A stretch of DNA of 64,000 bases from Deltaproteobacteria bacterium (GTDB lineage Bacteria; Myxococcota; Myxococcia; Myxococcales; 40CM-4-68-19): positions 62,001 through 126,000 of the forward strand of contig JANYKT010000140.1 of assembly GCA_025358085.1 (NCBI GenBank). The letters run 5' to 3'. Shown here in pieces: positions 18,902 through 27,681 of this stretch. Position numbers and translations under genes: made by a program. Each line of letters starts with the position of its first letter. Positions within the stretch are counted from its first letter, which is position 1. The notes beneath the pieces were generated by a model that saw only the letters and a program-made list of their open reading frames with translations, was not told the DNA's origin and made no database searches.

Positions 18902-19082
18902 GATCGGGCGGTGAGCTGCAGGCGCCCTGCGAGGCAGCGCGCCTGCAGTCCCGGACGACCCCGCCTGAAGGGCTCCTGCTCCGGGCCGCTGGTTGCATCT
19001 TTGTCCCCGCGCGGCCTCACCTCGCCGAAAGGTGGGCGCGGCACAGGCTCGACGGTGCAACCCCGGTTAGAGTGCCTGCTAC

Positions 19083-20255
19083 ATGCAGACCAAAGCGCAG
19101 CTTCTCAAGCAGGCACGAACGCAGGTCACTGAACTTTCACCCGCGGAGCTGGCGCGCGACGGGACGAGCCCTGTGCTCCTCGACGTCCGCGAAAAGCAGG
19201 AGACCGATGCGGGCATGTTGCCGGGCGCACGTCACGTCCCGCGCGGCTTCCTGGAGCTTCGCATTGAGGAGGCAGTGGCCGACCGCAATGCCGATGTGGT
19301 GCTCTACTGCGCTGGCGGCACGCGCTCGCTGTTGGCCGCGCGCACGCTGCAGGAGATGGGCTACACGCGGGTCCGCAGCCTGACGGGCGGCTACGGCGCC
19401 TGGAAAGACGGCGGCTTTCCGGTAGAGGTGCCGCCACGCCTGACCGAGGCCCAGCGCAGTCGCTACTCGCGGCACCTGCTCATCCCGGAGGTCGGCGAAG
19501 CCGGGCAGGCGAAGTTGCTGGCGGCCAAAGTGCTGCTCGTCGGTGCGGGCGGGCTCGGTTCTCCGTCTGCTCTCTATCTGGCAGCTGCCGGTGTGGGACG
19601 ACTCGGGCTCATCGACGACGACGTGGTCGATGCTTCAAATCTGCAGCGGCAGATCATCCACAGCAACGACCGCGTCGGGATGGCCAAGACCGAGTCGGCG
19701 CGGAAGACCATCGTCGGGCTCAACCCGGACGTGAGGGTGGACGAGCACCGGCTCCGGCTCAACCACGACAACGCGCTGCAGCTCTTCGAGCCTTACGACC
19801 TCATCGTCGACGGCAGCGACAACTTCGGCACGCGCTATCTGGTGAACGACGCGTGCACGATTCTCCGCAAGCCCCAGGTCCACGGGTCGATCTTCCGTTT
19901 CGACGGGCAGGCGACCACCTTCGTTCCCGGCGGGCCCTGCTATCGCTGCCTCTTTCCTGAGCCGCCGCCACCGGAGTTGGCGCCCTCGTGCCAGGAGGCC
20001 GGCGTGCTGGGGGCGCTCCCCGGCATCATTGGTGTCATCCAGGCCATCGAGGCGCTCAAGCTCATCCTTGGCGCCGGCGAGCCGCTCGCGGGCCGGCTGC
20101 TGCTCTACGACGCACTGGAGCAGCGGTTCCGCGAGGTCAAGTATGCGAAGGACCCCGCGTGCCCGGCCTGCGGCAGCACGCCCATGCGCGAGCTGCTGGC
20201 GGAATATACTGAAGCGAGTTGCGCGGTGGCGCCAAGGCGCGGCGCCGTCACGTAA
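19083..20255 (+). CDS. moeB: Rhodanese/MoeB-type adenylyltransferase fusion
   Basis: A 390-residue cytoplasmic protein. The N-terminal rhodanese-like domain (about 10-118) has the persulphide Cys in LYCAGGTRS. The C-terminal E1-like ThiF/MoeB domain (about 120-380) has nucleotide-binding VGAGGLGSP (about 155), LIDDDVVDASNLQRQ and the DGSDNFGTR motif. Zinc Cys pairs are CYRC and CPAC, and a conserved Cys lies in SCQEAGVLG. It adenylates the C-terminal Gly-Gly of MoaD- or ThiS-like sulphur carriers and can supply sulphur itself. The fusion is usually rhodanese at the C-terminus (MOCS3/UBA4); here it is N-terminal. No moaD or thiS is adjacent, so the pathway cannot be fixed. Confidence 0.9.
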   Translation: MQTKAQLLKQARTQVTELSPAELARDGTSPVLLDVREKQETDAGMLPGARHVPRGFLELRIEEAVADRNADVVLYCAGGTRSLLAARTLQEMGYTRVRSLTGGYGAWKDGGFPVEVPPRLTEAQRSRYSRHLLIPEVGEAGQAKLLAAKVLLVGAGGLGSPSALYLAAAGVGRLGLIDDDVVDASNLQRQIIHSNDRVGMAKTESARKTIVGLNPDVRVDEHRLRLNHDNALQLFEPYDLIVDGSDNFGTRYLVNDACTILRKPQVHGSIFRFDGQATTFVPGGPCYRCLFPEPPPPELAPSCQEAGVLGALPGIIGVIQAIEALKLILGAGEPLAGRLLLYDALEQRFREVKYAKDPACPACGSTPMRELLAEYTEASCAVAPRRGAVT

Positions 20256-20310
20256 CGGAGCCTTCGGCCCTGCCGGGGGGTGAGTGACGGCGACGCCGCG
20301 CGAAGCGCCA

Positions 20311-20334
20311 GCGGCCACCCCAGGAGGTGGCCGC
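20311..20334. terminator. Hairpin between convergent moeB and dksA-like genes
   Basis: A perfect 9-bp stem (GCGGCCACC at 20311-20319 with GGTGGCCGC at 20326-20334) and a 6-nt loop lie in the short convergent gap. There is no T-run, so it is terminator-like only. Confidence 0.45.
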
Positions 20335-20390
20335 GTCACATTGCTGCGTGCTTCGGAACAGCCTGACAGGAGCGACCCTTGCAGGTCGCC

Positions 20391-20753
20391 TCAGCCGTAG
20401 CTCTTCTCCTGCTTTTCCTGCTCTTCCTTGCAGCGGATGCACATGGTCGTGACCGGCCGCGCCTCCAGCCGCTTGGCCGAGATCTCCTCCTCGCAGATCT
20501 CGCAGACTCCATAGGTACCGGCGTCGATGCGGCCGATGGCGTTGTCGATCTTCTTGAGCAGGAACTTCTCCCTGTCTCGCAGCCTGAAGACCATGCTCTG
20601 GGTGTACTCGGAGGACGCCAGGTCGATCTCGTCCGGCAGATCGTCTGTGTCGAAGGTTGCCTCTTCCAAAAGCGTCTTGCGAGCGCTCTGGAGCAGCCCC
20701 TTCTTGTCGTCTTCGAGCTTCTTCTTGAAGCGCTTCAGGTCTCTCTGATTCAC
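20391..20753 (-). CDS. TraR/DksA family transcriptional regulator
   Basis: A 120-residue protein with a long N-terminal coiled-coil hairpin (about 1-75). Its tip has the acidic DDLPDEIDLAS sequence. A C-terminal zinc finger follows with CEICEEEI and CIRCKEEQ. DksA-type proteins enter the RNA polymerase secondary channel and, with ppGpp, adjust rRNA and amino-acid promoters. Myxobacteria carry several short DksA homologues of this kind (RNA polymerase-binding transcription factors). It is convergent with moeB and divergent from the diadenylate cyclase gene. Confidence 0.9.
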   Translation of the reverse strand: MNQRDLKRFKKKLEDDKKGLLQSARKTLLEEATFDTDDLPDEIDLASSEYTQSMVFRLRDREKFLLKKIDNAIGRIDAGTYGVCEICEEEISAKRLEARPVTTMCIRCKEEQEKQEKSYG

Positions 20754-20915
20754 GGTGCTGCCCCCGCGGCTCGTGCTGGGAATCGCGCTGCTGCCTATTT
20801 TCAGCCTCCAGTTTTCGAGGCAAAAAAGAGGCGGGAGCTTAGGGAGTCGCTATAGCTGAGTCAAGACCGAAGGCTCCTTTCGGAAGAGACAGCTCCCCGG
20901 CGAAAGCGAAAACCA

Positions 20916-21800
20916 ATGGCCGACAGCAAGCTTGACCGAGAGTTTCTCAAGTCGATTCTCTCGCTCGCGGCGAAGCCGGTGGTGGACCATCTGCTCATGG
21001 TCACGGACGTACCGCTCTCGACCCAGGACCTGCGCGGGCGCCCGCTGAAACGGAAAATCATTTACGCCGTCACCGAGGAGCAGCTCGCGGTGCCGCTGCG
21101 CAAGAATGGCTACGTCTGCGTGACGGTTCCGCCCTACGACTACTCGCGCGTCGAGAAGGTGAAAGTCGCGCTGGTGGCGGCGATGACCGCGAATGTGCTC
21201 CGGGAAGGCGAGGACGTGCTCTGCCTCACGGGTCGCTCGGGCGCGCGGCTTCCGGACACGGTGGTGCACCTTCAGATCGGCCGCGGGTTCGAAGAGAAAG
21301 CGGCCATCGACACGCAGGGCCTCGGAGCCGAATTCTCCTCTCAGGTGGTCGAGGCGCTGGTCTCGCTCGCCATGGCCGTCGGGCACGAGGGGTTCGAGGG
21401 CCATCCCATCGGCACCATCTTCGTGCTGGGTCACTCGACCGAGGTGATGGAGAAGAGCAAGCAGCTGACCATCAATCCCTTCCAGGGCATCAGCGAGGCC
21501 GAGCGCAACGTGCTCGACCCGAAGATCCGCGAGGCGCTGAAAAATTTTGCTGTGCTCGACGGAGCGTTCGTCATCCGGGAGGACGGGGTGGTGCTCGCCG
21601 CCGGACGCTACCTGCAGGCTGCCGACGGCAACAAGGTGGAGCTCCAGCTGGGCCTCGGCGCGCGGCACGCAGCGGCCGCAGCCATCACGGTCGAAACCTC
21701 GGCCATTGCGATCTCGGTCTCGCAGTCAAGCGGCACGGTCCGAATCTTCAAGGGCGGGCAGGCGCTGCTCGAGTTGCAGCAAGTGGCCCGGCGGAGCTGA
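20916..21800 (+). CDS. Diadenylate cyclase, DacZ-like
   Basis: A 294-residue soluble protein. The N-terminal half (about 15-130) resembles the pyruvate-kinase C-terminal-like alpha/beta domain of archaeal DacZ. The C-terminal DAC (DisA_N) domain carries the DGA motif in VLDGAFVI and the second motif as ARHAAAAAIT, where DisA and CdaA have RHR. DAC domains join two ATP into cyclic di-AMP. The third residue of RHR is Ala here; as I recall archaeal DacZ also deviates at that place, so activity is likely but not proven. No membrane helix or DNA-binding HhH domain is fused. It lies 62 bp upstream of hemE on the same strand. Confidence 0.82.
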   Translation: MADSKLDREFLKSILSLAAKPVVDHLLMVTDVPLSTQDLRGRPLKRKIIYAVTEEQLAVPLRKNGYVCVTVPPYDYSRVEKVKVALVAAMTANVLREGEDVLCLTGRSGARLPDTVVHLQIGRGFEEKAAIDTQGLGAEFSSQVVEALVSLAMAVGHEGFEGHPIGTIFVLGHSTEVMEKSKQLTINPFQGISEAERNVLDPKIREALKNFAVLDGAFVIREDGVVLAAGRYLQAADGNKVELQLGLGARHAAAAAITVETSAIAISVSQSSGTVRIFKGGQALLELQQVARRS

Positions 21801-21862
21801 TTGGCAAAGCAGCCACCGGCGAAGATGTCCGGCTGTCAGTTTCATCTGATAGACCCTCCGTC

Positions 21863-22903
21863 ATGTCACAAGCCGATCGGTTCCTGAACGCCTGCCGTGG
21901 CCTCCCCGTCGATCGCACTCCCATCTGGATCATGCGGCAGGCCGGGCGGTATCTGCCCGAGTATCGCGCGGTCCGCGGCAAGGTGCCCTTCCTCACGCTC
22001 TGCAAGACGCCGGACCTCGCGGCGGAGGTGACGCTGCAGCCGGTGAATATCCTCGGCGTCGATGCGGCAATCCTCTTCAGCGACATCCTGCTCGTCTGTG
22101 AAGCCATGGGAATGGAGCTCATCCTTGAAGACCAGGGACCGCAGTTTCCCTCGCCGCTCAAGTCGCGCGCGGACGTAGACCAGCTGCATGTTCCCGACCC
22201 CGAGACCGAGCTTGCGTTCGTGCCGGAGGCGGTGCGGCGCATCCGGCGTGCGCTCGACGGGCGCGTGCCGCTGATCGGTTTCTGCGGCGCGCCCTGGACG
22301 CTGGCTGCGTACATGATCGAAGGAAAGACCTCGCGCAGCTTCGAGAAAGCCAAAGCCATGCTGCTCGCCGATGACGCGCTCGCAGAAGCGCTGCTGGGCA
22401 AGCTCTCGGCCGCGCTGATCCTGTATCTCAATGCGCAGCTCGCGGCGGGCGCGCAGGCCGTGCAGATCTTCGACTCATGGGCCGGTGCTCTCGGCCCCGA
22501 GGACTATGCGCGACTGGGCGCTCCTTACATTGCACGCGTCATTCGAGGACTGAAGCGCGATTCAAACCAGCCCGTCATCGTCTTCGGCGTCGAGACCGGA
22601 GAGCTGCTCAGCCAGCTGGCGGGGACCGGCGCGGGCGTGGTCGGGGTCGACTGGCGCGTGCCGCTGGACCAGGCTCGCGGGCGGGTCGGACCCACCGTCA
22701 CCCTGCAAGGCAACCTCGACCCGACCAGCTTGTTCCTCCCTCGCGCGCGCCTGGAACAACGGGCGCGGCGCGTCTTGGAGCAGGCAGATCTGGCGGGCGG
22801 CGGTCACATCTTCAACCTGGGACACGGCATCCTCCCAGGCACTCCCGTCGAGGCCGCGCAGGCTCTGGTCGAGGTGGTCCACGCTCACTCTCCCGCCCGC
22901 TGA
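21863..22903 (+). CDS. hemE: Uroporphyrinogen decarboxylase
   Basis: A 346-residue cytoplasmic enzyme of heme synthesis that removes four carboxyl groups from uroporphyrinogen III to give coproporphyrinogen III. The N-terminal signature PIWIMRQAGRYLPEYR includes the substrate-binding Arg residues, and the catalytic Asp lies in ILFSDILL. GFCGAPWTLAAYMIEG and NLGHGILPGTP near the C-terminus are also standard. Length is normal. Two genes downstream on the same strand is a protoporphyrinogen oxidase-like gene, so the region is a small heme cluster interrupted by a Gly-rich gene. Confidence 0.97.
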   Translation: MSQADRFLNACRGLPVDRTPIWIMRQAGRYLPEYRAVRGKVPFLTLCKTPDLAAEVTLQPVNILGVDAAILFSDILLVCEAMGMELILEDQGPQFPSPLKSRADVDQLHVPDPETELAFVPEAVRRIRRALDGRVPLIGFCGAPWTLAAYMIEGKTSRSFEKAKAMLLADDALAEALLGKLSAALILYLNAQLAAGAQAVQIFDSWAGALGPEDYARLGAPYIARVIRGLKRDSNQPVIVFGVETGELLSQLAGTGAGVVGVDWRVPLDQARGRVGPTVTLQGNLDPTSLFLPRARLEQRARRVLEQADLAGGGHIFNLGHGILPGTPVEAAQALVEVVHAHSPAR

Positions 22904-22998
22904 GCGGCGCCGGTCGCGGGCTTGCCCGTTCATTGCACCTGCCATGCCGCTGGCGCACGTTCCTCTGTGGGCTCCTGCTGAGCTCCGAAAGGATCGCC

Positions 22999-24015
22999 AT
23001 GGGGAAGAGCGCGCTTGGGACAGGTAGTTTCTTCATCGGAGCAGCGCTCGCGCTTTCCGCCGGGGCGGTGCCAGTCACCGTGGCGCCCGCCGTCCGGACA
23101 GCGCCGTCGCCCGCCGCGACTCCCGCCATGCCGGCCACAGCAGCAGGTAGTAACGGCATGGGCGCACCGGTGCAGCGAGGCAACATCGGCGCTGTCGGTT
23201 CGGGTTCGACAACCGCCGGGGCCAGCGCCGGGACACAGCCCGCAGCGACGACCACCCAGCCGCAGCCGAGCGGCTCGCCCGGAGGGGCGCTCAACGGCGG
23301 CGTGGGCGCTGGCGGCGCACTGAACAACGGGGTCCCCTCGGGCGGCGCAGCGAGCGCTGGCGCGGGCGCGGCGCTCGGCGGCGGCTCCGGCGCCGGTGGG
23401 GCGCTCGATGGCGGCACGGGAGCGGGTGGCGCCCTCGACGGCGGTTCCGGCGGCGGCGGCGCGCTCGATGGCGGCCTCGGCTCCGGCGGCGCGCTCGACG
23501 GCGGCGGCCCCGGAATTCCAATGAACCAGAACGCCTCGAACGGATTGAACCGCAACGGCCTTAACTCCGCGGGAGTGATCACCAACGGGGGCCTCTTGGT
23601 TCCCGGCAGCAGCACGGGCGGAGCCCCGACCGCGAACACCGGCAGCCCGCAGACGACAAATACCAACAGCCCGCAGACCACCAACACGAACTCGCCTCAA
23701 ACAACCAACACCTCCAGCCCTCAGACGAGCGTCACGAGCAGCGCGCAGACCGGTAACGGTTCCGTCAATGCAGGCACTGGCGGCGCCACCAGCGTGAACA
23801 GCGGCGTGGTCGGGCCGGGCTTGGTGTATCCTTCGGGAGCTTCGGTGGGCAACGGCGGCGTTGGATACGTCAGCGGAAATGGCTCCCAGCCCGCGGGCGG
23901 CGCAGGCGACCCGAACGGCGCGGCCGGCCCATCGGTCGGCTCGGGGCCGCAAGTCTCGGCGGGGCCATCGGTCGGCGTCGGGCCGGTCATTGGTGGCAGG
24001 GACGGAGGCCAATAG
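22999..24015 (+). CDS. Exported Gly/Ala/Ser/Thr-rich low-complexity protein
   Basis: A 338-residue protein beginning with a probable signal peptide (MGKSALGTGSFFIGAALALS then AGAVP). The rest is low complexity. There is an Ala/Pro/Thr stretch, then repeats of GGALDGG or GGALNGG (about residues 95-175), then SPQTTNTN and SPQTTNTS repeats (about 215-240), and a Gly/Ser-rich end. It has no Cys and no recognisable domain. The composition suggests an unstructured or extracellular matrix-like protein. It sits between two heme-synthesis genes, with gaps of about 90 bp on each side. The start ATG at 22999 is preceded by GAAAGGA. Function unknown. Confidence 0.6.
   Translation: MGKSALGTGSFFIGAALALSAGAVPVTVAPAVRTAPSPAATPAMPATAAGSNGMGAPVQRGNIGAVGSGSTTAGASAGTQPAATTTQPQPSGSPGGALNGGVGAGGALNNGVPSGGAASAGAGAALGGGSGAGGALDGGTGAGGALDGGSGGGGALDGGLGSGGALDGGGPGIPMNQNASNGLNRNGLNSAGVITNGGLLVPGSSTGGAPTANTGSPQTTNTNSPQTTNTNSPQTTNTSSPQTSVTSSAQTGNGSVNAGTGGATSVNSGVVGPGLVYPSGASVGNGGVGYVSGNGSQPAGGAGDPNGAAGPSVGSGPQVSAGPSVGVGPVIGGRDGGQ
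23287..23513 (+). repeat. Coding repeat for GGALDGG units
   Basis: Imperfect repeats of about 30 bp with core GGCGGCGCGCTCGACGGC encode GGAL(D/N)GG units of the Gly-rich protein. Spacing is in codons and the variation is mostly silent, so this is a protein repeat rather than a non-coding array. Confidence 0.75.
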
Positions 24016-24101
24016 CGCCTGATTCGCGAGGTCAGTGGCAGCAGACCCCGCGTCAAGGCTAGAACCGCGCGCGTGCACTCGCCCCTGCCAATGGCCGCAG
24101 C

Positions 24102-25382
24102 TTGAAGATTGCTGTCCTCGGCGCCGGCGCAGCCGGGCTCGCGGCCGGCCTTTCGCTGCGCGACCGCGGCACCGACGTCACCGTGTTCGACGCTGCCCCG
24201 CGCCCGGGCGGCAAGCTCGCGTCGCTGCGCAAAGACGGCTTTCTCCTTGAGAGCGCGGCCATCGGCCTGCTGGATCGGCATGGAGATCTGGCGCCGCTCT
24301 GCGCCCGGCTCAAGCTCGAACTCCTCGCGGCGCGGCCGGGCGCGCGCTTCGTCCAGCGCGCTGGAGTGGTGCGGAAGTTCGGTCCCGGCGTCTTCACCCT
24401 CCGCGAACTGCTGGGCGCGGCGAGGCTGCCATTTACCCGGCGCGCACCCGGCCCGCAGGAGACGGTCCTTGACTATTTTCAACGCCGCGCGGGCCCCGCG
24501 GGCGCTTTCGTCGCCGACGCTATCCAGACCGGTGTCTACGCCGGCGACCCTGCGCGGCTCGAGATGGCGAGTGCTTTCCCCTCGCTGGGCCAGCGCGCGC
24601 GAAGGCCGCTGAGCTCGTTCGCGGGTGGCCTGCAAGAGCTGGTGGACGCCTTCGCCCGCGAACTCGGCCCGGCGCTGCGGCTCAACGCGCGAGTGCGCGC
24701 GGTGAGTTCAGACCTGCAATCCGGGCGCGCTTCGAGTCTCCCGCAGCCGCGCTCTGCCGGAACGCTCCCTCGCGGTGCCGGCCAGCCCCGCGACGCGTCC
24801 GCAGGGAGCCCGGGCTTCATGCTCTCTCTCGACGACGGCGAGCTGCACGTCGACCGGATCATCTGCGCCCTGCCCGCCCCCGCGGCCGCCGCGCTCTTCC
24901 CCGCGCTTGCTCCGCATCTGGCGCTGTTCGAATCGGCGCCGCTCGCACTGGTGCACTTCGACATTGACGGGCCGGGCCCGCAGTCATTCGGCCTGCTCGC
25001 GCCCGGACAACCCGTTCCCGGACTGCTCTTCCCGTCCGCGCTCTGGCCCGGCCGCGCTCCCGCGGGCCGCGCGCTGGTCACCGCCATCGTCGGCAGCGTG
25101 CGCCATCCCGCCGCGGCAGCGCTGCCCGACGACGCGCTCGCCGCGCTCGCCCGCGGCCACCTCGCGCGCACGCTGCACCTCGAGGTGCAAGCGCCGCTGC
25201 ACATCACGCGCTGGCCCCAGGCCATCCCGCAGCCGCGGCCGGGTCACGCGCAGCGCCTGGCCGCTCTGGAACGAGCGCTCCCTGCTGGCGTGCTGCTGGC
25301 GGGCGCGTGGTACCGCGGGGTGTCGGTTCTCGATTGCCTTCGCCAGGGCCGCCGCGCAGCCGAAGCAATTCATGCCACCTGA
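24102..25382 (+). CDS. hemY: Protoporphyrinogen oxidase, oxygen-dependent HemY-type
   Basis: A 426-residue FAD enzyme. The N-terminal dinucleotide-binding motif is VLGAGAAGLAAGLSLRDRG with the GG doublet RPGGKL further on. The family segment DAIQTGVYAGDPARLEMASAFPSL near residue 145 (cut here to GVYAGDP and LSMRSAFP-like positions) and the C-terminal FAD-contact VLLAGAWYRGVSVLDCL near 395 are typical. It oxidises protoporphyrinogen IX to protoporphyrin IX, the penultimate step to heme. The start is TTG at 24102. HemE upstream supports the role. An Arg/Ser/Pro-rich insertion around residues 205-240 is unusual and looks like a loop expansion. Confidence 0.87.
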   Translation: MKIAVLGAGAAGLAAGLSLRDRGTDVTVFDAAPRPGGKLASLRKDGFLLESAAIGLLDRHGDLAPLCARLKLELLAARPGARFVQRAGVVRKFGPGVFTLRELLGAARLPFTRRAPGPQETVLDYFQRRAGPAGAFVADAIQTGVYAGDPARLEMASAFPSLGQRARRPLSSFAGGLQELVDAFARELGPALRLNARVRAVSSDLQSGRASSLPQPRSAGTLPRGAGQPRDASAGSPGFMLSLDDGELHVDRIICALPAPAAAALFPALAPHLALFESAPLALVHFDIDGPGPQSFGLLAPGQPVPGLLFPSALWPGRAPAGRALVTAIVGSVRHPAAAALPDDALAALARGHLARTLHLEVQAPLHITRWPQAIPQPRPGHAQRLAALERALPAGVLLAGAWYRGVSVLDCLRQGRRAAEAIHAT

Positions 25383-25558
25383 GCATTTCGTGGAACTTGC
25401 GTCCGGCAATTCCCCCGAGCCCGACGCCACCCAAGGACTCTGTGGCACAGGCCGCCGCTTGGCGGTGGCAACGCGCGGCTCGGTGCGAGTGCTGGAGTAG
25501 TCGCGACGGCCCTTGATCGGTAGCGCGCCGCTTGCCGCAATGATAGACCGCCGCGCCA

Positions 25559-27592
25559 ATGCATACAGACGGACCGTCAGAGACGCCCGCCCGGGCATCG
25601 GAGCGGCTCAAGCGCGCGATCCTGGGGGGGCCCAAGAATCTTCAGGACCCGGGCATCTTCCACAGCATCTCGCTGGCGGCGTTCCTCGCCTGGGTGGGCC
25701 TCGGCGCTGACGGGCTCTCGTCGTCCTCCTACGGTCCACAGGAGGCCGCGAAGAATCTCGGCACCCACACCTACCTGGCCGTCTTCCTCGCGCTCGCCAC
25801 CGCCTTCACGGTCTTCATCATCGCGGCCGCTTACAGCCGCGTCATCGAGCACTTCCCTTTCGGCGGCGGCGGCTATGTGGTGGCCAGCCGGCTTCTGGGA
25901 CCCAGGTTCGGTGTGGTCAGCGGCGCGGCGCTGCTGGTGGACTATGTCCTGACCATCGCCACCTCGATCTCGTCCGGCGGCGACGCCATCTTCTCGGTGC
26001 TTCCCAACGGCGAGCATTGGTCGACCTTCACCCTCATCGGCCTGCCCATCAAGCTCCACGTCGAACTCTTTGCCGTCGTGCTCCTGGTGATGCTGAACCT
26101 GCGCGGCGTCAAGGAATCGGTCCGCATCCTGATGCCCATCTTCGTCGTCTTCCTGATCACCCACGCCATCATCATCGTCGCCGGCATCGGCCTCAATCTG
26201 GGCCACACAGCAGCGGTGGTGCACGAGGTCCGCACCGGGCTGTCGAACGACCTGCACTCGATCGGAAAGGGCGCGCTCGCGCTCATCTTCCTCAAGGCGT
26301 ACTCGATGGGCGGCGGCACCTATACCGGCATCGAGGCGGTCTCGAACGGCCTGTCCATCATGCGCGAGCCGCGCGTCGCCACCGGCAAGAAGACCATGGT
26401 CTACATGGCCGTCAGCCTGGCAGTGACCGCAGGTGGCATCATCCTCTGTTACCTTCTGCTCGATATTCATTATCTCGACGACAACCACACCATGAACTCG
26501 CTGCTCGCCGACAAGATCGCCGGCGGCTTCGCGTTCGGGGGCCTGCCGCTCGGCAAGTGGTTCGTCTTCGTCACGCTCGCGTCCGAGGCGCTGCTGCTCT
26601 TCGTCGCCGCGCAGGCTGGATTCATCGACGGCCCGCGCGTGATGGCGAACATGGCGCACGACTCGTGGTTCCCGCACCGGTTCAGCGCGCTCAGCGATCG
26701 GCTCACCATGCAGAACGGCGTGCTGCTGATGGGCGGCGCGAGCTTCGTGGTGCTGCTCTACACAAAGGGCGCGGTCGAGGCGCTCGTGGTCATGTACTCG
26801 ATCAACGTCTTCCTCACCTTCTCGCTCACCGAAGTCGGCATGCTCCGCTACTGGTTCCAGCACGAGACGCACGTCAAGCATCCGGACTGGAAGAGCCACA
26901 TCTGGATCCACATGGTCGGCGGCACGCTCTGCGTCACCATCCTCGTCATCACCGTCTCCGAGAAGTTCAAGGAGGGCGGCTGGCTCACCATCGTCGCGAC
27001 CAGCGTGCTGGTGGGCCTATGCATCCTGATCAAGCGCCACTACACGGGCGTGTCCGCGCGGCTCCAGCGGCTCGACTCCATCATCGAAGCGCTGCCCACC
27101 GGGCCGGCGAAGGAGCTGCCGCTGGACAAGACGGCCGCGACCGCGGTGCTGCTGGTCGGCAGCTACTCGGGCCTCGGCGTGCACTCGCTCTTGACGGTGC
27201 TGAAGCTGTTCCCGCGCCACTTCCACAACGTCGTCTTCATGAGCGTCGGCGTGGTCGACAGCGCGACCTTCCAAGGGGTGGCGGAGGTAGACCGCGTCCG
27301 GCAGCAAGCCGAAGATTCGATGAAGCAATATGTCGCGCTCGCGCAGCGGATGGGCCTGCCCGCCGATTCGCGCGTCTCGATGGGCACATAGGCGGTCAGC
27401 GAGTGCGAGCGGCTCGCGGTCGAAATATCCAAGGACTACCAGCGCGCCATCTTCTTCGCCGGCAAGCTCATCTTCGAGCGCGAGAAATGGTGGGACCGCC
27501 TGCTGCACAACGAGACCGCCTACCAGATCCAGCGGCGCCTGCAGTTCGCCGGGCAGGCGATGGTGATCCTCCCGGTCCGGGTGCTCGAGTAG
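25559..27592 (+). pseudogene. APC-superfamily permease interrupted by an in-frame TAG
   Basis: A 12-helix-type amino acid/polyamine transporter followed by a soluble C-terminal domain. Helix 1 region WVGLGADGLSSSSYGPQEA and IAAAYSRVIEHFPFGGGGY are typical. Codon 611 (27389-27391) is TAG, after MGT. The same frame then continues with AVSECERLAVEISKD and ends LPVRVLE-TAG at 27592, giving 677 residues with the usual end of the family. Thus only the last 67 residues of the cytoplasmic domain are cut off, and the membrane part may still work. Cause: point mutation (for example GAG to TAG) or sequencing error. Confidence 0.82.
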
Positions 27593-27598
27593 CTATTA

Positions 27599-27674
27599 AA
27601 TATGGGGACACCATACGCATTTGGCTCAAGCAGACCGCTTGAACCGGCGTTAATGCGTATGGTGTCCCCATATT
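27599..27674. repeat. Perfect 22-bp inverted repeat with nested hairpin (REP/MITE-like)
   Basis: AATATGGGGACACCATACGC plus AT at 27599-27620 is exactly mirrored at 27653-27674. The 32-nt loop holds a second stem, TCAAGC/GCTTGA. The GGGGACACC/GGTGTCCCC core resembles short repeats mobilised by REP-associated tyrosine transposases (RAYTs). It begins 7 bp after the permease stop and ends 8 bp before the sixA stop, so it also lies where a bidirectional terminator would be. No transposase is in the window. Confidence 0.7.
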
Positions 27675-27681
27675 AGCTAAG

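Noticed and set aside
16883-19060. Very long antisense open frame opposite the DUF4091 gene
   Set aside because: High-GC coding DNA commonly leaves the antisense frame open. The antisense product has no domain, no ribosome-binding site and an Arg/Ala/Gly-rich composition. The same reasoning removes many other long opposite-strand frames.
27599-27674. Complete insertion sequence
   Set aside because: Only 76 bp with no transposase; at most a non-autonomous repeat.
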